Assembly (NCBI GenBank): GCA_964580105.1
Contig: CAZOJJ010000082.1
Location: 1-9,169, forward strand
Direction: 5' to 3'
DNA from: CAZOJJ01 sp964580105
GTDB lineage: Bacteria > Bacteroidota > Rhodothermia > Rhodothermales > Rubricoccaceae
DNA length: 9,169 bases
Part shown: piece by piece, positions 6,403 through 9,169 of the stretch
How the letters are laid out: each line of letters starts with the position of its first letter
Position numbering within the stretch: position 1 is the stretch's first letter
The notes under the pieces: generated by a model
Databases searched by the model: none
What the model was told of the DNA's origin: nothing
Seen by the model: only the letters and a program-made list of their open reading frames with translations
Made by a program: the position numbers and the translations under genes

Positions 6403-8517
6403 CTACTTCAGCAGCGTCAGGCGCTGGGTGTGCACGCGCCTGCCCGCCTCGAACCGCACCAGGTACGTCCCACTCGGCAGCGCCGACGCGTCGAAGACCG
6501 CCGCGTGGCGCCCCGCCTCGACGCGGCCGTCCACGAGGCGGGCCACCTCCCGGCCGAGGAGGTCGTACACCGAGAGCCGCACCGCCCCCGCCTCGGCGAG
6601 CTCGAAGGGCACCGTGGCCGTCGGGTTGAACGGGTTCGGGTAGGCGCGACCAAGCGATGAGCCGGACGGCGGCGGCACCTCGTGCGGTGCCTCCGCAGCG
6701 GCAAACGCGGCTTCGACGGACTCGGCCGGCCTCACCGCCACCCAGCCGGGATCCCCCGCCTGAGCAAGGGCGGCCTGCGCCCGCACCGCCGCCGGTTCCC
6801 CGACGCGCCGGCCAAGCCCACCCGTCCGCTCAAGCCCGCTTTTGAACAGGACGAACGCCGAGCGCGCCCACGGATCCGACGGGTGATCACCCATGTGGTA
6901 GGCGAACTCATACGCCCCGAACTCGAACGAGTCGAGCATGTTGAACGCACCTCCGTAGTCCACCGACGCCCCGGTGATCTCGAACACCGTCGGGCGGCGG
7001 CGGACGACCTGCGAGCCGTCGGGAAACGTGATGACCGGCCATCCATCGAGGGTCGTGGTGAGGGCGTTCGGATTCCAGAGGGTCCCGGCGTAGAAGACTT
7101 CGGTCCGGGCATCCGGGACGAGGACGGGCTCGTCAACAGGGTCGCCGAGTGCGTCCACCGGCCCCACCTCGACGGCGCCATCGAGGAAGAGGAGCCACGC
7201 GGCGCCCTGGTTGTTGAGGTCCCCGTCGTCGTCGCCGATGGCCCCGGCAGCGAGATCCACGACGCCGTCCCCGTCGAGGTCGCCGAGGACCGCGAGCGAC
7301 CACCCGAAGCGGTCCGCGCTGCTGAGATCACCGGTGAAGCCGCCTTCGAGCTCCGAGATCTTCCGGTGGCCTTTCACCGAGCCGTCGGCGCGGAGGAGGA
7401 GCACCCACACCGCCCCCTGGTTCGAGCTCCCGTCGTCGTCCTCGGTCGCTCCCACGGCGAGATCCACGACGCCGTCCCCGTCGAGGTCGCCCAGGGAAGC
7501 GACGGACGCCCCGAAGTGGTCGTCGTCGTCGAGGGCCCCGAAAAAGTCGCCCTCCGTACTGCTGATCTTGCGGTGCGCTTTCACCGTGCCGTCGGTGTCG
7601 AGGAGGAGGACGTAGACGGCGCCCCGGTCCGTGCCCCCGTCGTCGTCGAGGTGCGCCCCGACGACGAGGTCCGCCGTACCGTCGTTGTCGAAGTCCCCCA
7701 CTGACGCGGCCGAGGCGCCCAACCCGTCGCCGTCGTCGAGCGTGCCGGTGAAGCCGCCCACCGTATCGCTGATCTTCTGCTCGCTCTTCACGGTGCCGTC
7801 GGCGTTGAGAAAAAGCACGTAGACCGCGCCGCGATCGGTGCCGCCGTCGTCGTCGCCCGGTGCCCCGACGGCGAGGTCCGGCGTGCCGTCCCCGTCGAGG
7901 TCGCCGGGGGTGGCCACCGCCGCGCCGAAGTTGTCGTCGTTCTCGAGGGCGGCGGACAGCCCGCCGTCGAGGTCGCTGATCTTTTGATGGTCCTGGACCG
8001 TACCGTCGGCGTTGAGGAAGAGCACGTAGACCGCGCCCCGGTTCGCACCGCCGTCGTCGTCGAGCGGGGTCCCGACGGCGAGATCCGTGACTCCGTCGCC
8101 GTCGAGGTCGCCGAGCGAGGCCAGCGCAGAGCCGAAGCGGTCGCCCGTGCCGAGTTCCTCACCGAGTTCGGCGAGGGTGGAGGACGAGAGCTTCTGGTGG
8201 CTCTTTACGGTGCCGTCCGCGTTGAGAAAAAGAATCCACACGGCGCCACGGTTCGAGCTTCCGTCGTCGTCCTCGGGCGCCCCGACGGCGAGGTCGGCGA
8301 TCCCGTCGCCGTCGAGGTCGCCCAGGGCAGCGGTGGCCGCACCGAACTGGTCGGCGTCGAGCACGCCGGTGAAGCCGCCCTCCGTCTCCGAGAGCTTCTG
8401 ATGAGCCTGTACGCTCCCCGGCTGGGCGAGGGCGCTCGGCGTAAGCAGGAGCAATGCGGCGAGCGTTGCCGTCGTGCGAATCAGGTAGCGGCCCCGCCGG
8501 GTGCAGTTCGTATCCAT
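6403..8517 (-). CDS. Secreted FG-GAP (integrin-alpha-like) repeat protein with T9SS sorting domain
   Basis: This 704-residue protein has a signal peptide: basic N-region (RRGRYLIR), hydrophobic TLAALLLLTPSALA and a likely cut after Ala31. Residues 39-449 hold six FG-GAP-type repeats of about 69 residues. Each carries a calcium-loop motif GDLDGDGxxDLAVGA, with its first Asp at 67, 137, 206, 275, 344 and 413; the fourth reads GDFDNDG. Such repeats form beta-propellers. Residues 450-620 are not recognised. Residues 622-704 are a T9SS type A C-terminal sorting domain: YPNPFNPT (626-633), YDLLGREV (651-658), LPSGTYLVRF (680-689), ending QRLTLLK. The protein is expected to cross the outer membrane and be released or anchored on the surface, with a calcium-dependent adhesive or structural role; no enzyme motif is visible. 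The ATG at 8517 has no clear Shine-Dalgarno sequence. It appears to be its own transcription unit, with hairpins on both sides. Confidence 0.92.
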   Translation of the reverse strand: MDTNCTRRGRYLIRTTATLAALLLLTPSALAQPGSVQAHQKLSETEGGFTGVLDADQFGAATAALGDLDGDGIADLAVGAPEDDDGSSNRGAVWILFLNADGTVKSHQKLSSSTLAELGEELGTGDRFGSALASLGDLDGDGVTDLAVGTPLDDDGGANRGAVYVLFLNADGTVQDHQKISDLDGGLSAALENDDNFGAAVATPGDLDGDGTPDLAVGAPGDDDGGTDRGAVYVLFLNADGTVKSEQKISDTVGGFTGTLDDGDGLGASAASVGDFDNDGTADLVVGAHLDDDGGTDRGAVYVLLLDTDGTVKAHRKISSTEGDFFGALDDDDHFGASVASLGDLDGDGVVDLAVGATEDDDGSSNQGAVWVLLLRADGSVKGHRKISELEGGFTGDLSSADRFGWSLAVLGDLDGDGVVDLAAGAIGDDDGDLNNQGAAWLLFLDGAVEVGPVDALGDPVDEPVLVPDARTEVFYAGTLWNPNALTTTLDGWPVITFPDGSQVVRRRPTVFEITGASVDYGGAFNMLDSFEFGAYEFAYHMGDHPSDPWARSAFVLFKSGLERTGGLGRRVGEPAAVRAQAALAQAGDPGWVAVRPAESVEAAFAAAEAPHEVPPPSGSSLGRAYPNPFNPTATVPFELAEAGAVRLSVYDLLGREVARLVDGRVEAGRHAAVFDASALPSGTYLVRFEAGRRVHTQRLTLLK
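7171..8403 (-). repeat. Six tandem FG-GAP coding repeats of about 207 bases
   Basis: Repeat units on the minus strand begin at about 8403, 8199, 7989, 7782, 7575 and 7368, each opening with a (H/E)(Q/R)K(L/I)S motif, and the last ends at about 7171. The DNA is itself repetitive: GTCCCCGTCGAGGTCGCC or a close variant occurs in most units, along with runs of GTCGTCGTC coding for Asp-Asp-Asp. The second unit is the most divergent in its first third (STLAELGEELGTG in place of the usual GGFTGxLD segment). Confidence 0.88.
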
Positions 8518-8560
8518 ACCTCGAAGTGCTGACGCGTATAGACGACAATCCGACGGGATG

Positions 8561-8588
8561 AAAATATAAATCCGCTACAAACATGCAA
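8561..8588 (-). promoter_or_regulatory. Possible promoter of the secreted repeat protein gene
   Basis: An AT-rich patch stands out in this GC-rich window, 45-70 bases before the ATG at 8517. On the minus strand TTGCAT (8583-8588) lies 16 bases before TATTTT (8561-8566); TATATT (8563-8568) overlaps it. The Bacteroidota TTTG/TAnnTTTG layout is not clearly met. The start point is not determined. Confidence 0.35.
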
Positions 8589-8630
8589 GCCCTATGCGCT
8601 CCTTTCTTGTCCCGGCTCCTCCTCACTCAT

Positions 8631-8660
8631 GCGGGGGCGAAGCCGAAGGCCCGCCCCCGC
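8631..8660 (-). terminator. Strong GC stem-loop after the cysteine-rich mini-gene
   Basis: GCGGGGGCG (8631-8639) and CGCCCCCGC (8652-8660) form a perfect 9-bp stem. A small inner GCC-GAA-GGC pairing lies within the 12-base loop. It starts 20 bases after the mini-gene stop on the minus strand, the expected place for a terminator of the repressor/mini-peptide unit. No U-run follows, so it could instead be a 3'-end-protecting hairpin. Confidence 0.5.
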
Positions 8661-8679
8661 AGAAGGCATCGGAGCGGCG

Positions 8680-8748
8680 TCAGTCGCCGCAGCAGCCCCC
8701 GCCGCAGCCGCAGTCGGCGCAGCAGGAGGTATTCGCGTTCGTGTTCAT
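8680..8748 (-). CDS. 22-residue cysteine-rich mini-peptide, putative metallothionein-like
   Basis: This short frame encodes 22 residues with six cysteines: Cys9, 10, 13, 15, 19 and 20 in the core CCADCGCGGGCC. The N-terminal eight residues are Asn/Thr-rich and the last residue is Asp. The spacing CC-x2-C-x-C-x3-CC suits thiolate binding of soft metals such as Cd, Zn, Cu(I), Ag, Hg or As(III). There is no hydrophobic stretch, so it is likely cytoplasmic. The ATG at 8748 follows GAGG with a 6-base gap, one of the few good Shine-Dalgarno matches in the window, and lies 28 bases after the ArsR-family stop, so the two are probably co-transcribed. SmtB-SmtA is the known precedent for a repressor paired with a metallothionein, but SmtA is more than twice as long. 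I recognise no named family. It could be a chance frame, although the ribosome binding site, position and cysteine density argue against that. Confidence 0.62.
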   Translation of the reverse strand: MNTNANTSCCADCGCGGGCCGD

Positions 8749-8776
8749 GGCGAACCTCGCGGGTTAGAGGAGCGGA

Positions 8777-9109
8777 TCAGCTGCAGCACGCGCACGAGCA
8801 GTCGAGGCCGGCGAAGAGCGCCCCGAGCGCCTCGTGCAGCCGGCGGAGCGCCGGGGCGTCGAGGCAGTAGCAGGAGCGCGGCCCGTCGGCCTCCCCTTTG
8901 ATCAGGCCCGCCTCCTTGAGCGCCCGGAGGTGCTGCGAGACGGTGGCCTGGGCGAGGGGGAGCTCCTCCACGATCTCACCGCAGAGGCACGTCTGCCGCT
9001 CGGCGAGGGTGCGGAGGATGGCGATGCGGGCGGGGTGCCCGAGGGCTTTCGCCCACGCCGCGAGGCGGGCGTCGTCGGCCGTGAAGGCGTCGGTCTTGGC
9101 GGCAGCCAT
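8777..9109 (-). CDS. ArsR/SmtB-family metal-responsive repressor
   Basis: This 110-residue winged-helix repressor has normal length for the family, whose members bind an operator as dimers and let go when metal binds. After AKALGHPARIAILRTLAE (20-37) comes the Cys41-Leu-Cys43 pair, close to the place of the ArsR metal site (ELCVCDL in classical ArsR). The recognition region is LAQATVSQHLRALKEAGLIK (52-71). A second pair, Cys80-x-Cys82, lies in the wing (RSCYCLD). The C-terminal tail CSCACC adds Cys104, 106, 108 and 109. Eight cysteines in 110 residues suggest a soft-metal or arsenite sensor; the actual metal cannot be told from sequence. The ATG at 9109 lies about 20 bases from the predicted transcription start and has no Shine-Dalgarno sequence. 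A palindrome fills the leader, so autorepression is likely, controlling the mini-peptide gene as well. Confidence 0.93.
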   Translation of the reverse strand: MAAAKTDAFTADDARLAAWAKALGHPARIAILRTLAERQTCLCGEIVEELPLAQATVSQHLRALKEAGLIKGEADGPRSCYCLDAPALRRLHEALGALFAGLDCSCACCS

Positions 9110-9110
9110 G

Positions 9111-9134
9111 GTTTATCGTAGATCTGCGATGAAC
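9111..9134. promoter_or_regulatory. Imperfect 24-bp palindrome, likely ArsR-family operator
   Basis: The two 12-base arms are GTTTATCGTAGA (9111-9122) and TCTGCGATGAAC (9123-9134). The right arm's reverse complement matches the left at 10 of 12 positions, and the centre is AGATCT. It covers the predicted transcription start and the repressor gene's short leader, and ends one base from the -10 box. A second, perfect 7-base inverted pair, TTATCGT (9113-9119) and ACGATAA (9133-9139), overlaps it and reaches into the -10 box. Position and symmetry fit a dimeric ArsR/SmtB repressor blocking its own promoter. Confidence 0.72.
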
Positions 9135-9135
9135 G

Positions 9136-9164
9136 ATAATACAAACCACAGCGGCGCCCGTCAA
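9136..9164 (-). promoter_or_regulatory. Sigma-70-type promoter of the arsR-family gene
   Basis: On the minus strand TTGACG (9159-9164) and TATTAT (9136-9141) are separated by exactly 17 bases, close to the housekeeping consensus at both boxes. Transcription would start near 9129, giving a leader of about 20 bases before the ATG at 9109. The operator palindrome lies across the start point. Confidence 0.75.
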
Positions 9165-9169
9165 GTTCC

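Noticed and set aside
3850..6660. 936-codon open frame on the + strand
   Set aside because: Antisense shadow of the fusion enzyme. It crosses a spacer and the end of the secreted-protein gene and has no recognisable motif.
6682..7704. 340-codon + strand frame rich in Val/Glu/Asp opposite the FG-GAP repeats
   Set aside because: Its repetitive pattern is the complement of the Asp-rich calcium-loop codons; no start signal or family.
7171..8403. Regularly spaced repeats as a possible CRISPR array
   Set aside because: The units are about 207 bases long, in frame, and encode an FG-GAP protein repeat; there are no short direct repeats with unique spacers.
8159..8626. Minus-strand frame overlapping the FG-GAP gene start
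   Set aside because: Out-of-frame shadow of the secreted protein gene's signal-peptide region and first repeat, starting inside a stem-loop; no family resemblance.
9112..9140. Possible divergent + strand promoter (TTTATC, 17 bases, GATAAT)
   Set aside because: The -35 match is poor and the -10 arises from the symmetry of the operator; no + strand gene is visible before the window ends.

Overview
The window is GC-rich, and every gene I can support lies on the minus strand. The 704-residue secreted protein ends in a type IX secretion (T9SS) sorting domain, a trait of the Bacteroidota/FCB group. High GC, proline/alanine-rich proteins and start codons mostly without Shine-Dalgarno sequences suggest a Rhodothermota-like lineage (Rhodothermus/Rubricoccus/Rubrivirga type). 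That placement is inference; no rRNA or other phylogenetic marker is present.

Region 1 (18-6273, read right to left) is a five-gene cluster: a bifunctional flavin monooxygenase/Old Yellow Enzyme fusion of the 2-aminobenzoyl-CoA monooxygenase/reductase type, a DUF1684 lipoprotein, a short-chain dehydrogenase, an enoyl-CoA hydratase-family protein and an acyl-CoA dehydrogenase. Apart from the lipoprotein this is the set expected for aerobic, CoA-bound breakdown of anthranilate (or a related ortho-substituted benzoate). The fusion enzyme dearomatises the CoA thioester and the other three carry out beta-oxidation-like steps. The CoA ligase and thioesterase/RidA partners often found with it are not in view; they could lie to the left of base 1. 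Some spacers hold purine-rich then pyrimidine-rich sequence, and a similar stretch is embedded in frame as the linker of the fusion enzyme. A heptanucleotide repeat array overlaps the end of the acyl-CoA dehydrogenase gene.

Region 2 (6274-6402) is the spacer in front of the fusion-enzyme gene. It holds a perfect 24-bp palindrome and a third, separate copy of its half-site, giving two mutually exclusive hairpins.

Region 3 (6403-8517) encodes a secreted six-repeat FG-GAP/integrin-alpha-like protein with calcium-binding loops and a T9SS C-terminal domain.

Region 4 (8631-9164) is a compact metal-response unit: a near-consensus promoter, an imperfect 24-bp palindromic operator at the expected start point, an ArsR/SmtB-family repressor with eight cysteines, then a 22-codon frame encoding a six-cysteine mini-peptide, then a strong stem-loop. 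The layout recalls smtB-smtA (repressor plus metallothionein), but with a much smaller peptide. This is the most interesting part of the window.
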